From Corynebacterium suedekumii (GTDB taxonomy: Bacteria; Actinomycetota; Actinomycetes; Mycobacteriales; Mycobacteriaceae), in contig NZ_CP126970.1 of NCBI RefSeq assembly GCF_030252185.1, forward strand, positions 2,542,001 through 2,606,000: 64,000 nt of DNA. The letters run 5' to 3'. A program made the translations under genes and the position numbers. Under the pieces are notes generated by a model that was not told the origin of the DNA, made no database searches, and saw only the letters and a list, made by a program, of their open reading frames with translations. Shown in pieces: positions 9,750-18,334 of this stretch. Positions within the stretch are counted from its first letter, which is position 1; each line of letters starts with the position of its first letter.

Positions 9750-10850
9750 ATGGTTTCCGTCATCATCGCGCCCGATTCTTTCAAAGGCACCGCCACCGCC
9801 CCGGAGGCTGCCCGCCTGCTCGGGGAGGGTGTCCGTTCCGTCATCCGGGACGCGGACATCACCCTCGCCCCCATGGCCGACGGCGGGGAGGGCACGGCGG
9901 CGACGTTCGGCGGCGAGACGGTGACGCTTCCCACGACGGACGCCGCCGGTCGCCTGACCGAGGCCTCCTATGTGTTCGACGCCGCCGGGAAGACGGCCTA
10001 CATCGACATCGCGGCCGCCTCCGGTCTGCCCGCGGTGGCCGATGATCCGGTGCCCACCAGCGGGGACACCTACGGCACGGGGGTGCTCATCGCGGACGCC
10101 CAGACCCGCGGGGCGGAGCGGATCGTGCTGTGTCTGGGTGGGTCCGCGACGGTGGACGCGGGCACGGGCATTCTCGTGGCCCTGGGGGCGAATCCCCACA
10201 ATGAGCAGGGTCTGGGACTGCGCAAGGGCGGCGGGCAGTTGGGTGAGCTGGCGGGGTTCGACACGGCGCAGCTCAACATTCCGGCGGCGGCGGTGGAGTG
10301 GGTGCTGCTCACGGACGTCACCGCCCCGGTCACCGGCCCGCAGGGTGCGGCCCACGTGTTCGGCCCCCAGAAGGGTGCCTCCCCCGAGGAGGTCGCGCTT
10401 CTCGACGCCGCCCTGGCCCACACCTGCGACATCCTCGACGTCGACCCCGCCACCCCCGGCTACGGGGCGGCCGGCGCGGTCCCGGTGAGCATTCACTGGC
10501 TGTCGACGATGCTCCACGGCAGTGACTCCTTCGTCCACGTGCTGCCCGGCGCGCCGGTCGTCGCCGACGCGCTCGGCCTGCCGGAGGCGATTCCGCAGGC
10601 GGACCTGGTCATCACCGGGGAGGGGGCGTTCGACGATCAGTCCCGGACCGGCAAGGTCGTGGGCACGGTCGCCGAGCTGGTGGCCGGCACTCCGGCGACG
10701 CTGGCCGTCGCCGCCGGGCGGATGGACGCCGACCCCGGTGACGGGGTGATTGCGGCGGAGCTGGGGGACGGGGGCGTCGATAAGCAGCTGTTCGATGCGG
10801 GAGCGCGCATCGCCGCGGACTACCTGCGGATCTCCACGGCCCAGGGGTAG
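9750..10850 (+). CDS. Glycerate kinase
   Basis: Phosphorylates D-glycerate for entry into glycolysis (GlxK/GarK type, glycerate kinase type 1). It has 366 residues from the ATG at 9750, which is preferred because residues MVSVIIAPDSFKGT form the family N-terminus and the -10 TATGCT ends exactly 7 nt upstream (leaderless). Recognisable blocks are MADGGEGT near 42, GLGGSATVDAGTG-like CLGGSATVDAGTGIL near 133, ITGEGAFDDQSRTGK near 288 and VDKQLFDAG near the end. The 3' end overlaps the convergent downstream gene by 31 bp. Confidence 0.93.
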   Translation: MVSVIIAPDSFKGTATAPEAARLLGEGVRSVIRDADITLAPMADGGEGTAATFGGETVTLPTTDAAGRLTEASYVFDAAGKTAYIDIAAASGLPAVADDPVPTSGDTYGTGVLIADAQTRGAERIVLCLGGSATVDAGTGILVALGANPHNEQGLGLRKGGGQLGELAGFDTAQLNIPAAAVEWVLLTDVTAPVTGPQGAAHVFGPQKGASPEEVALLDAALAHTCDILDVDPATPGYGAAGAVPVSIHWLSTMLHGSDSFVHVLPGAPVVADALGLPEAIPQADLVITGEGAFDDQSRTGKVVGTVAELVAGTPATLAVAAGRMDADPGDGVIAAELGDGGVDKQLFDAGARIAADYLRISTAQG

Positions 10851-11218
10851 GTCGCGGGGACCTCGTGGGAGACCTCGTCCTCGAGGAGGACGGCGTCGGC
10901 CGGGAGGGTCGCCTGCGGGGTCATGAACCGGGACAGGACCATGGTCAGCTGGTTAATGGAGCCGGTCGCGCCCTCGACGCGCAGGGCGTAGCGGATGACG
11001 GAGGCGCCCTCGAGGTCGAGGTCCTCGTGCTCGTCGCGGTAGGACTGACGCAGTGCCTCCTCCACCCCGTCCTGCAGGGGCGGGTTCTCGTCGACGGTGA
11101 CGGTGCCGCCGGTGAGTTTGCCGGCCGCCACGAGGCGGGTCAGCGCGTCGTCGAAGGCGGATTCCAGTTGGCGGGCGGGCGTGGGCGGGATGAGGACATC
11201 GAAGAGGATCGCGGGCAT
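10820..11218 (-). CDS. Conserved hypothetical protein
   Basis: 132-residue soluble protein without a recognised domain. It starts MPAILFDVLIPPTPARQLE and ends TYPWAVEIRR, with no signal peptide or membrane segment. A TAGGCT -10 box 6 nt before the ATG supports a leaderless start. The gene is divergent from the DUF4921 gene, with 43 bp between the two start codons, and its 3' end overlaps the glycerate kinase gene. Codon usage is typical of the window, so it is likely real. Confidence 0.72.
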   Translation of the reverse strand: MPAILFDVLIPPTPARQLESAFDDALTRLVAAGKLTGGTVTVDENPPLQDGVEEALRQSYRDEHEDLDLEGASVIRYALRVEGATGSINQLTMVLSRFMTPQATLPADAVLLEDEVSHEVPATYPWAVEIRR

Positions 11219-11261
11219 GAGCCAAGCCTAGCCAATGGGGCAGGCGTCTAATCTGGAAGCC

Positions 11262-12590
11262 ATGAGCCTTCCCGTGCACGCCCACCGCGACCCCATCACC
11301 ACCATGTCCGACGGGACGATCAAGCAGGTCAACCCCTTCTCCGGCACCGAGGTGTGGACGGTGCCCGGCCGCGGTAACCGGCCGCTGTCCACCCCCGTGG
11401 CCGACCCGACCCCGCTGGGCGAGCACGACCTGGACAACCGCTGCGCCTTCTGCGCGGCCACTCCCCTGGCCACCCCGCCGGAGAAGGCGCGCATCGTCCG
11501 CGGTGACGACGGGGAGTGGGAGATCCTGCGTGGCCTGCTGCCCGAACAGCTCGACGAGACGGTCGCCGAGTTCCGCCGGGTGCCCAACCTCTTCGAGATC
11601 ATCTCCTACGACTACTGGCGGCAGAACTACGGCTTCGAGATGGACGTGGAGACCGCCGAGCGGATGGCCACCTACCTCGCCGACCCGGCGGGCCGCGCGC
11701 ACGTGCTCGACATCGTGCGCACCCGCCTGCGCGCCGGCGGCCGCGACGCGGACCTGCCCGAGGAGGAACTGCTGGACATGGCCGGGGCCTACTTCGCCGG
11801 CGGGCATGACGTCATCATCGGCCGCCGACACTTCGTCGACGGCGCCCGCTACGACAACCAGCTCGCCTCCTCCGGCACCCTCACCCCCGACGAGCACCAC
11901 GGGATGACGCTGCTGACCATCGACGCCATCGAGGACCTCTACCGCCGCAACCGCTACGCGCCGTACGTGGTGGCGTTCCAGAACTGGCTCAAACCCGCCG
12001 GCGCCTCCTTCGACCACCTGCACAAGCAGCTGGTGGCCATCGACGAACGCTCCGTCCAGGCCGAGCTGGAGATCTCCCGGCTGCGCACCAACATCAACAT
12101 GTACAACGAGTGGGGCGTGGACTACGCCGGCTACCACAACCTCATCATCGCGGAGAACGACCATGCGGTCGTGTGCGCCGGCTACGGGCACCGCTACCCC
12201 ACCCTCACCATCTACTCCAAGTCCCCGACCCCCGAACCCTGGCGGCAGACACCCGAGGAGGTCCGCGCGATGAGTGACCTCATCCACGCCTGCCACGCCG
12301 CCACCGGCCCGGACGTGGCCGCCAACGAGGAGTGGCACCACAAGCCCGTCGACCTGGACCTGCCGATGCCGTGGCGGGTGAACATCAAGTGGCGGGTGTC
12401 CACCCTGGCGGGTTTCGAGGGCGGGTCGAAGATCTACGTCAACACCCTCTCCCCCGTCAACGTCCGCGACCGGATGGTCTCCGCCATGTACGACCTGCGC
12501 GACGAGGGCCTCATCGCCGAGGACATCCGCATCGCCATGGAGTGCCGCGCGGAGCGCAACTCCCTGAAGTACAATCCGTTCCTCACCTGA
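11262..12590 (+). CDS. DUF4921 family, GalT-like nucleotidyltransferase homologue
   Basis: 442-residue protein resembling galactose-1-phosphate uridylyltransferase. A paired cysteine motif NRCAFC near residue 60 may bind zinc, and HLHKQ at about 252-256 matches the H-x-H-x-Q catalytic triad of the GalT/HIT superfamily. WRVNIKWRV and NTLSPVNVRDRM are further conserved blocks. The substrate is unknown; there is no galactose gene nearby. ATG 11262 is chosen because the -10 TAATCT lies exactly 7 nt upstream, giving a leaderless mRNA. An in-frame upstream start at 11235 would lie before the promoter. Confidence 0.85.
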   Translation: MSLPVHAHRDPITTMSDGTIKQVNPFSGTEVWTVPGRGNRPLSTPVADPTPLGEHDLDNRCAFCAATPLATPPEKARIVRGDDGEWEILRGLLPEQLDETVAEFRRVPNLFEIISYDYWRQNYGFEMDVETAERMATYLADPAGRAHVLDIVRTRLRAGGRDADLPEEELLDMAGAYFAGGHDVIIGRRHFVDGARYDNQLASSGTLTPDEHHGMTLLTIDAIEDLYRRNRYAPYVVAFQNWLKPAGASFDHLHKQLVAIDERSVQAELEISRLRTNINMYNEWGVDYAGYHNLIIAENDHAVVCAGYGHRYPTLTIYSKSPTPEPWRQTPEEVRAMSDLIHACHAATGPDVAANEEWHHKPVDLDLPMPWRVNIKWRVSTLAGFEGGSKIYVNTLSPVNVRDRMVSAMYDLRDEGLIAEDIRIAMECRAERNSLKYNPFLT

Positions 12591-12612
12591 CGGCCCGGGC
12601 GGGCGTTATAAG

Positions 12613-12648
12613 GTGGGGTCACCCGAATCACACAAGGAGTGACCCCAC
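12613..12648. promoter_or_regulatory. Inverted repeat over the start region of the amidohydrolase gene
   Basis: Perfect 9-bp arms GTGGGGTCA (12613-12621) and TGACCCCAC (12640-12648) surround an 18-nt loop containing the AAGGAG ribosome-binding site. The -10-like TATAAG abuts the left arm. It may act as a DNA operator or as an RNA hairpin presenting the ribosome-binding site in its loop. Confidence 0.45.
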
Positions 12649-12651
12649 ACG

Positions 12652-13905
12652 ATGAGCGACATCGCTCGACTGCTCGCCCACCACCACGCCGATCTGTCCT
12701 GGCAGCGCGCCTGCTACGAGGATCTGCACGAGCATCCGGAACTGTCCGGCCACGAGCAGGAGACGTCCGCGACGATCCTGTCGATGCTCGAGCGTTTCGA
12801 CTGTGAGGTGATCTCCCCCATCGGCGGCTTCGGCATCGTCGCCGTCTTCCGCAACGGCGACGGCCCCACCGCCCTGTTCCGCGCCGACTTCGACGCCCTG
12901 CCCATCAAGGAGGAGACGGGCGTCCCCTTCGCCTCCACCCGCCTGCGCCCCGGCGCCGACGGCGTCCAGACCAGCGTCATGCACGCCTGCGGGCACGACA
13001 TGCACACCACCGCACTGTTGGGCGCCTGCGCGCTTCTCGACGCCCACCGCGACGCCTGGCACGGCACCTTCCTCGCCCTGTTCCAGCCCTCGGAGGAAAA
13101 CGCCATGGGCGCGAACGCGATGGTCGCCGACGGGCTGCTCACCCGCATTCCCCGCCCCGACGTGTGCCTGGGCCAGCACGTCATGCCCGGACGCGCCGGT
13201 GAGGTCCAGACCACCGCCGGCCCCCAGTTCGCCGCCTGCGACTCCATCCGCATCACCATCCCCGGCCGCAGCGCCCACGGCTCCATGCCGCACAACGCGA
13301 TCGACCCGACCTACACCGCCGCCATGGTGGTCATCCGCCTGCAGGGCATCGTCGGCCGGGAGGTCAACCCCAACGACTTCGCCGTCATCTCCGTGGGCAC
13401 CCTGCGCTCCGGCTCGACGAACAACATCATCCCCGCCTCCGCCGAACTGGTGCTCAACTGCCGCTTCTACGACGAATCCGTCAAGCGGCGCGTCTACGCC
13501 GCCATCAAGCGCGTCGTCGTCGCCGAGTGCCAGGCCAGCGGCGCCGACGGCGAACCCTCCTTCGAGTTCTTCGCCCACGGCGAGCTCATCGACAATGATC
13601 CCACCGTGTTCGGCGAGGTGCGCGAGACCTTCGACGCCGTCTTCGGCGACGAGTCCGTCGACGCCCAGCGCACGACCGTGTCCGAGGACTTCGCCAACAT
13701 CCCCCGCGCCTTCGGCGTGCCCTACCTCTTCTGGGTCGTCGGCTGCACCCCGCACGAGGTGTGGGACAAGGCGGTGGCCGAGAAACGGGTCAAGGAGGAT
13801 GTGCCCGTCAACCACATGAACACCTTCCTCCCCGACTACGAGCCCACCGTCGACGCCGCGACGAAGGCCGCCGCCGCGGCGGTCCTGACGTACCTGGGCA
13901 CCTGA
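12652..13905 (+). CDS. M20 family metallo-amidohydrolase
   Basis: Zinc-dependent amidohydrolase of the M20D group (N-acyl-amino acid/hippurate hydrolase-like). It has 417 residues. Metal-binding motifs visible are MHACGHDMHT near 106-115, PSEENAMGANAMV near 147-159 and QHVMPG near 178. The dimerisation domain starts near GRSAHGSMPHNAIDP. The C-terminal metal ligand is in VPVNHMNTFLPDYEP. There is no signal peptide, so it is cytoplasmic. The natural substrate is not predictable. An AAGGAG site lies 12 nt before the ATG, inside an inverted repeat. Confidence 0.9.
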   Translation: MSDIARLLAHHHADLSWQRACYEDLHEHPELSGHEQETSATILSMLERFDCEVISPIGGFGIVAVFRNGDGPTALFRADFDALPIKEETGVPFASTRLRPGADGVQTSVMHACGHDMHTTALLGACALLDAHRDAWHGTFLALFQPSEENAMGANAMVADGLLTRIPRPDVCLGQHVMPGRAGEVQTTAGPQFAACDSIRITIPGRSAHGSMPHNAIDPTYTAAMVVIRLQGIVGREVNPNDFAVISVGTLRSGSTNNIIPASAELVLNCRFYDESVKRRVYAAIKRVVVAECQASGADGEPSFEFFAHGELIDNDPTVFGEVRETFDAVFGDESVDAQRTTVSEDFANIPRAFGVPYLFWVVGCTPHEVWDKAVAEKRVKEDVPVNHMNTFLPDYEPTVDAATKAAAAAVLTYLGT

Positions 13906-14044
13906 CCCGACACTTGACAACGCGCAGGTGTGCGCCAGTCGCGCCGATTGGCACAGGCCCGGATATGCTGGCAGGGACGGCGCGTCGCGGTAGTCCACGA
14001 CGTCGCCCATTTCTGTGCCCCTCTATCAATCAGGAGCTACCCCC

Positions 14045-16426
14045 ATGAGTGACCAGGCACCCGCCCTGAGCCAGACCGTCGGAGGGCACGTCCGTGCTGC
14101 CGCCGGATCCACCCCGCAGTCGGCCACCGACCGCAAATTCTGGTTCGGACTGTCCCACAGCATCATGGAGAGGATCGCCGACAACTGGCAGGCCACCACC
14201 GAGGCCTACGCCGGCACCCGCCAGCAGCACTACTTCTCCGCCGAGTTCCTCATGGGCCGAGCCCTGCTGAACAACCTCACCAACCTCGGGCTCGTCGACG
14301 AGGCCGCGGCCGCCGTCGAGGCACTCGGCCACAACATGGTGGACACCCTCGAGGCAGAGAATGACGCCGCCCTGGGCAACGGTGGCCTCGGCCGTCTCGC
14401 CGCCTGCTTCCTCGACTCCTGCGCCACCCAGGACCTGCCGGTCACCGGCTACGGCATCCTCTACCGCTACGGCCTGTTCAAGCAGACCTTCGAGAACGGT
14501 TTCCAGACCGAGCACCCGGACGCCTGGAAGGAGGACGGCTACCCCTTCTACATCCGCCGCGAGAACCAGGCACGCACCGTCCACTTCGACGACATGACCG
14601 TCTCCGCGGTGCCCTACGACATGCCGATCACCGGCTACGGCACCGACAACGTGGGCACCCTGCGCCTGTGGAAGGCGGAGCCGCTGGAGGAGTTCGACTA
14701 CGACGCATTCAACTCCCAGCGCTTCACCGACGCCATCGTCGAGCGCGAGGCCGTCATGGACCTGTGCCGCGTGCTCTACCCGAACGACACCACCTACGCC
14801 GGCAAGGTGCTGCGCGTGCGTCAGCAGTACTTCTTCGTCTCCGCCTCCCTGCAGGCCATGATCGAGTCCCATCTCGAGCACCACGGCTCCCTGGACTCCT
14901 TCGCTGAGTACAACTGCATCCAGCTCAACGACACCCACCCGGTGCTGGCCATCCCGGAGCTCATGCGCCTGCTGCTCGACGAGCACGGCATGGGCTGGGA
15001 GGAGGCCTGGGACATCGTCACCCGGACCTTCGCCTACACCAACCACACCGTCCTGGCCGAGGCCCTGGAGCAGTGGAACGTCTCCATCTTCCAGCAGCTG
15101 TTCCACCGCGTCTTCGAGATCATCGTGGAGATCGACCGCCGCTTCCGCGAGGAGATGCGGGGCACGGGCCTCGACGAGGGGCGCATCAACTACATGGCCC
15201 CGGTACAGGACGGTCACGTCCACATGGCGTGGATCGCCTGCTACGCCGCATACTCGATCAACGGTGTCGCGGCGCTGCACACCGAGATCATCAAGCGCGA
15301 CACCCTCGGCGAGTGGCACGAGGTGTGGCCGGAGAAGTTCAACAACAAGACCAACGGTGTGACCCCGCGCCGCTGGCTGCGGATGTGCAACCCGCGCCTG
15401 TCCGACCTGCTCGACCGCCTCGTCGGCTCCGACGAGTGGGTCACCGACATGGACAAGCTCAAGGACCTGCTGCCCCACCTCGACGATGACGCCGTCATGG
15501 ACGAGCTCATGGACATCAAGGCCGCCAACAAGGCCGACTTCGCCGAGTGGATCGAGGCCCGCCAGGGTATCTCCGTGGACCCGGAGTCCATCTTCGACAC
15601 CCAGATCAAGCGCCTCCACGAGTACAAGCGTCAGCTGCTCAACGCCCTGTACATCCTCGACCTGTACCTGCGCATGAAGCACGACGGTCTCACGGATGTG
15701 CCCAAGCGCACCTTCATCTTCGGTGCCAAGGCCGCCCCGGGCTACGTCCGTGCGAAGGCGATCATCAAGCTCATCAACGAGATCGCCGCCGTGGTCAACA
15801 ACGACGAGGACGTCAACGACACCCTCCGCGTCGTGTTCGTGGAGAACTACAACGTCTCCCCCGCCGAGCACATCATCCCGGCCACCGACATCTCCGAGCA
15901 GATCTCCACCGCCGGCAAGGAGGCCTCCGGCACCGGCAACATGAAGTTCATGATGAACGGCGCCCTGACCCTGGGCACCATGGACGGCGCGAACGTGGAG
16001 ATCCACGACTCCGTCGGCGACGACAACGCCTACATCTTCGGTGCCCGCGAGGAGGAGCTGCCCGACCTGCGAGCCTCCTACAACCCGTGGCAGGTCTACG
16101 AGACGGTGCCGGGACTCAAGCGCGCCATCGACGCCCTCGTCGACGGCACCCTGGACGACAACGGCACCGGCCTGTTCCACGATTTGCGGTCCTCGCTGCT
16201 CGACGGCGGCGGCTACGAGACCCCGGACGTCTACTACGTCCTCGGTGACTTCGCCGACTTCCGCGAGACCCGGGACCGGATGGCCGCCGACTATGTCGCA
16301 GACCGTCGCCACTGGGCCCGGATGTGCTGGGTCAACATCTGCGAGTCGGGCCGGTTCTCCTCCGACCGCACGATCAACGACTACGCCACCGAGGTGTGGA
16401 AGGTGGAGCGCACCCCGATCAACTAG
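14045..16426 (+). CDS. glgP: Glycogen/maltodextrin phosphorylase
   Basis: PLP-dependent enzyme releasing glucose-1-phosphate from alpha-1,4-glucans; works with glgX at 34505. It has 793 residues. The GT35 N-terminal block QHYFSAEFLMGRALLNNLTNLG and glycine-rich DAALGNGGLGRLAACFLDS are present. The cofactor lysine is Lys634 in GTGNMKFMMNGALTLGTMDG. The start at 14045 is supported by an AGGAG site 10 nt upstream; in-frame codons further upstream lack one. A strong terminator follows. Confidence 0.97.
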   Translation: MSDQAPALSQTVGGHVRAAAGSTPQSATDRKFWFGLSHSIMERIADNWQATTEAYAGTRQQHYFSAEFLMGRALLNNLTNLGLVDEAAAAVEALGHNMVDTLEAENDAALGNGGLGRLAACFLDSCATQDLPVTGYGILYRYGLFKQTFENGFQTEHPDAWKEDGYPFYIRRENQARTVHFDDMTVSAVPYDMPITGYGTDNVGTLRLWKAEPLEEFDYDAFNSQRFTDAIVEREAVMDLCRVLYPNDTTYAGKVLRVRQQYFFVSASLQAMIESHLEHHGSLDSFAEYNCIQLNDTHPVLAIPELMRLLLDEHGMGWEEAWDIVTRTFAYTNHTVLAEALEQWNVSIFQQLFHRVFEIIVEIDRRFREEMRGTGLDEGRINYMAPVQDGHVHMAWIACYAAYSINGVAALHTEIIKRDTLGEWHEVWPEKFNNKTNGVTPRRWLRMCNPRLSDLLDRLVGSDEWVTDMDKLKDLLPHLDDDAVMDELMDIKAANKADFAEWIEARQGISVDPESIFDTQIKRLHEYKRQLLNALYILDLYLRMKHDGLTDVPKRTFIFGAKAAPGYVRAKAIIKLINEIAAVVNNDEDVNDTLRVVFVENYNVSPAEHIIPATDISEQISTAGKEASGTGNMKFMMNGALTLGTMDGANVEIHDSVGDDNAYIFGAREEELPDLRASYNPWQVYETVPGLKRAIDALVDGTLDDNGTGLFHDLRSSLLDGGGYETPDVYYVLGDFADFRETRDRMAADYVADRRHWARMCWVNICESGRFSSDRTINDYATEVWKVERTPIN

Positions 16427-16453
16427 GGATCGACGAGACACCACCAGCAGTAG

Positions 16454-16504
16454 CGTCTGACACCGGCCCCGAATCCACCACGGATTCGGGGCCGGTGTCA
16501 GACG
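16454..16504. terminator. glgP terminator, 23-bp perfect hairpin
   Basis: Arms 16454-16476 and 16482-16504 are perfectly complementary over 23 bp (CGTCTGACACCGGCCCC...) with a 5-nt loop ACCAC. It starts 27 bp after the glgP stop and ends immediately before the IS target duplication. Strongly folding, but without a clear T-tract. Confidence 0.85.
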
Positions 16505-16584
16505 TTGTAGCGGATTTCCGCGGACACGACGACGCCCGCCGACCCCGAGGGGGCGGCGGGCGGTGCGCACTGTCGGTCAGACTA
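16505..16584. repeat. 80-bp target-site duplication, left copy
   Basis: Begins TTGTAGCGGATTTCCG and ends GTCGGTCAGACTA. It is identical over all 80 bp to 18255-18334 and directly abuts the left terminal inverted repeat. It contains a GC-rich hairpin (16533-16562). Confidence 0.95.
16533..16562 (-). terminator. Duplicated copy of the pyk terminator hairpin
   Basis: CGCCCGCCGACCCC pairs with GGGGCGGCGGGCG, with one bulged A and loop GAG. Before IS insertion there was one such hairpin about 20 nt past the pyk stop. This copy now lies downstream of the transposase gene. Confidence 0.65.
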
Positions 16585-18254
16585 CCCGACTTTTATCAAA
16601 TTAGTGCGGAAGTCAGTCGCCCTGGATCCCGGCGATCAGTTCGGCAATGTCTGTGGGCACCGGTGACGCCGCGTGGATCGTCTGCCCCGCGACCTGCACC
16701 TGGAAGGTCCGGTACTTCCTCAACGTCCGCACCAGCCGCTTCAACGACAACCCCGAGCGTTCCTCCAGCAGATGGCCCACAGCCATCGCGGCCATCACCA
16801 CGCTCAGGTGTGCCTCGATGGATTCTCGTTTGTGGTGGTAGATCGGCCGGGCCTTGAGATCGGACTTCGACATCCGGAAAGCCTTCTCGATCTTGAGCAG
16901 CTGCCGGTAGGCGTGGATGACCTGTTCCGCGGGCAGGTCCACCCGGGAGGTCTCGTACCCCTTGATCCCTGCCAGGGCTTTGTTCTTGTCCACCAACGTC
17001 CAGTTGACCTGTTTGTTCGGTGCCTTGAGATCCACGAACCGGTTGCGCTTGACTGGCAGCTTGCCGGCCACGGCCTTCTCCGCTTTGGCGACCTGCTCAT
17101 CAATACCCTTGAGCGTGCGGCGTGCCCTGTCCCAGGAGTACTGGTAGTAGGTAACCGAGTGCGGCACGCCGTCGGGGCCACGCCCTGTCCGGTCGGCGTA
17201 GGTCCAGATCTGTTTGTCCTCGTAGTCCTGGCCGGGATGGTGTTTACGCCACTGCGCCACCGGGTAGGGGATGTCTTTGAATTTCACACCGAGGATGTAG
17301 TGCAGGCCGGCCTCGATGATCGCGGCCTTGTTACCGGCAGAGAACATCCCAGCGTCCGCGACGACGGTGACATCCTCCACGCCGTAGGCATCCTGGAAGT
17401 TTCTGATCATGGGCAGCATCGTGCGGGTTTCGGCCATGTTCCCTTCAAACGCACCCACGGCCAGCGGGAAGCCGTGGGCATCGGAGAGCAGGCCGACGGT
17501 GATCTGCGGTTCGAGTCGGCGTTCCTTGGAAAAGCCTGGTTTGCGGAAGTCATCACCTTCGTCGGTTTCGAAATACAAGGTGGTGACATCAAAAAGAACC
17601 AGGACTCCGGGGCCGATACCGGCATGCGTGGCGCAGGCCCGGGTGAGAGCATCCCTGAAGCCACCGGTCGCGTAGGCCGGTAGCCGCCGGTTGATGGTGG
17701 GATAGCTGGCGGAGGCCACGCCGAGTGCCGCGAGGGTTTCGATGCTGTCGAATACTGAGCCTGGCTGCACGATCCGGGCGATGAGCAGATCCCGGAACAC
17801 CTGGTCACCGCCGGTGGCTGTATCCAAACCCAGTTCGGTGTAGGCATGGTGGATGACGTCGAGGAGGTGACCAGCGCGTTCCGAGGTGATCGGGACCGGC
17901 GCATCCACCGACCCGCTGCCGGAAGGTGTGGTGTCCACACCAAGAGCCAGGCTCATCTGGTCGCCGTCGACCAGGCGTCGGGCCTGGGTCTTCAACAGGG
18001 CAAGATCTTCGTCGGTGTGCGCCGAGCCGAGGTGCTTCATGCTCTTAGAGCCACGCTTTTCCGAGTAGACGACCTGCACGGCAGTCGCCCCGGAGGCGGT
18101 GCGCACAGTGCGGATGTACGGGCTCATGAAAATCAATCTAACCGCCCACCCCGAACCCCACCCCCTTAGTGCGGCAATTTCTTCCCGGAGCACGCGAATC
18201 TACTGGCCTACGCGTCAATATGTTCCGCGTCACACCATTTTGATAAAAGTCGGG
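16585..18254 (-). mobile_element. Insertion sequence, IS1634/IS1549-type, 1,670 bp
   Basis: Complete element bounded by perfect 16-bp terminal inverted repeats CCCGACTTTTATCAAA (16585-16600 and, inverted, 18239-18254), with weaker similarity continuing inward. It carries one transposase gene on the minus strand and is flanked by an exact 80-bp direct repeat. Unusually long, variable target duplications are a known property of IS1549 and relatives. It is inserted between the convergent glgP and pyk genes. Intact transposase and identical flanks indicate recent insertion. Confidence 0.95.
16613..18127 (-). CDS. IS1634-type DDE transposase
   Basis: 504-residue transposase from the ATG at 18127 (MSPYIRTVRTASGATAVQ). 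Catalytic residues appear in VLFDVTTLYFE (first Asp) and VTVVADAGMFSAGNKAAI (second Asp). The IS4-superfamily Y-R-E-K box YRQLLKIEKAFRMSKSDLK supplies the Glu. The longer reading from 18193 adds a low-quality N-terminus and is less likely. No frameshift or internal stop. Pyruvate kinase transcription in the same direction is screened by the terminator in the right-hand duplication. Confidence 0.95.
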   Translation of the reverse strand: MSPYIRTVRTASGATAVQVVYSEKRGSKSMKHLGSAHTDEDLALLKTQARRLVDGDQMSLALGVDTTPSGSGSVDAPVPITSERAGHLLDVIHHAYTELGLDTATGGDQVFRDLLIARIVQPGSVFDSIETLAALGVASASYPTINRRLPAYATGGFRDALTRACATHAGIGPGVLVLFDVTTLYFETDEGDDFRKPGFSKERRLEPQITVGLLSDAHGFPLAVGAFEGNMAETRTMLPMIRNFQDAYGVEDVTVVADAGMFSAGNKAAIIEAGLHYILGVKFKDIPYPVAQWRKHHPGQDYEDKQIWTYADRTGRGPDGVPHSVTYYQYSWDRARRTLKGIDEQVAKAEKAVAGKLPVKRNRFVDLKAPNKQVNWTLVDKNKALAGIKGYETSRVDLPAEQVIHAYRQLLKIEKAFRMSKSDLKARPIYHHKRESIEAHLSVVMAAMAVGHLLEERSGLSLKRLVRTLRKYRTFQVQVAGQTIHAASPVPTDIAELIAGIQGD

Positions 18255-18334
18255 TTGTAGCGGATTTCCGCGGACACGACGACGCCCGCCGACCCCGAGG
18301 GGGCGGCGGGCGGTGCGCACTGTCGGTCAGACTA
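18255..18334. repeat. 80-bp target-site duplication, right copy
   Basis: Exact copy of 16505-16584. Its last three bases (18332-18334) are the pyk stop codon, so the duplicated target reached the end of the pyk coding sequence without damaging it. Confidence 0.95.
18283..18312 (-). terminator. pyk terminator
   Basis: Same GC-rich hairpin as at 16533-16562, about 20 nt past the pyk stop codon. It separates pyk from the transposase gene, which lies in the same direction. Confidence 0.7.
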
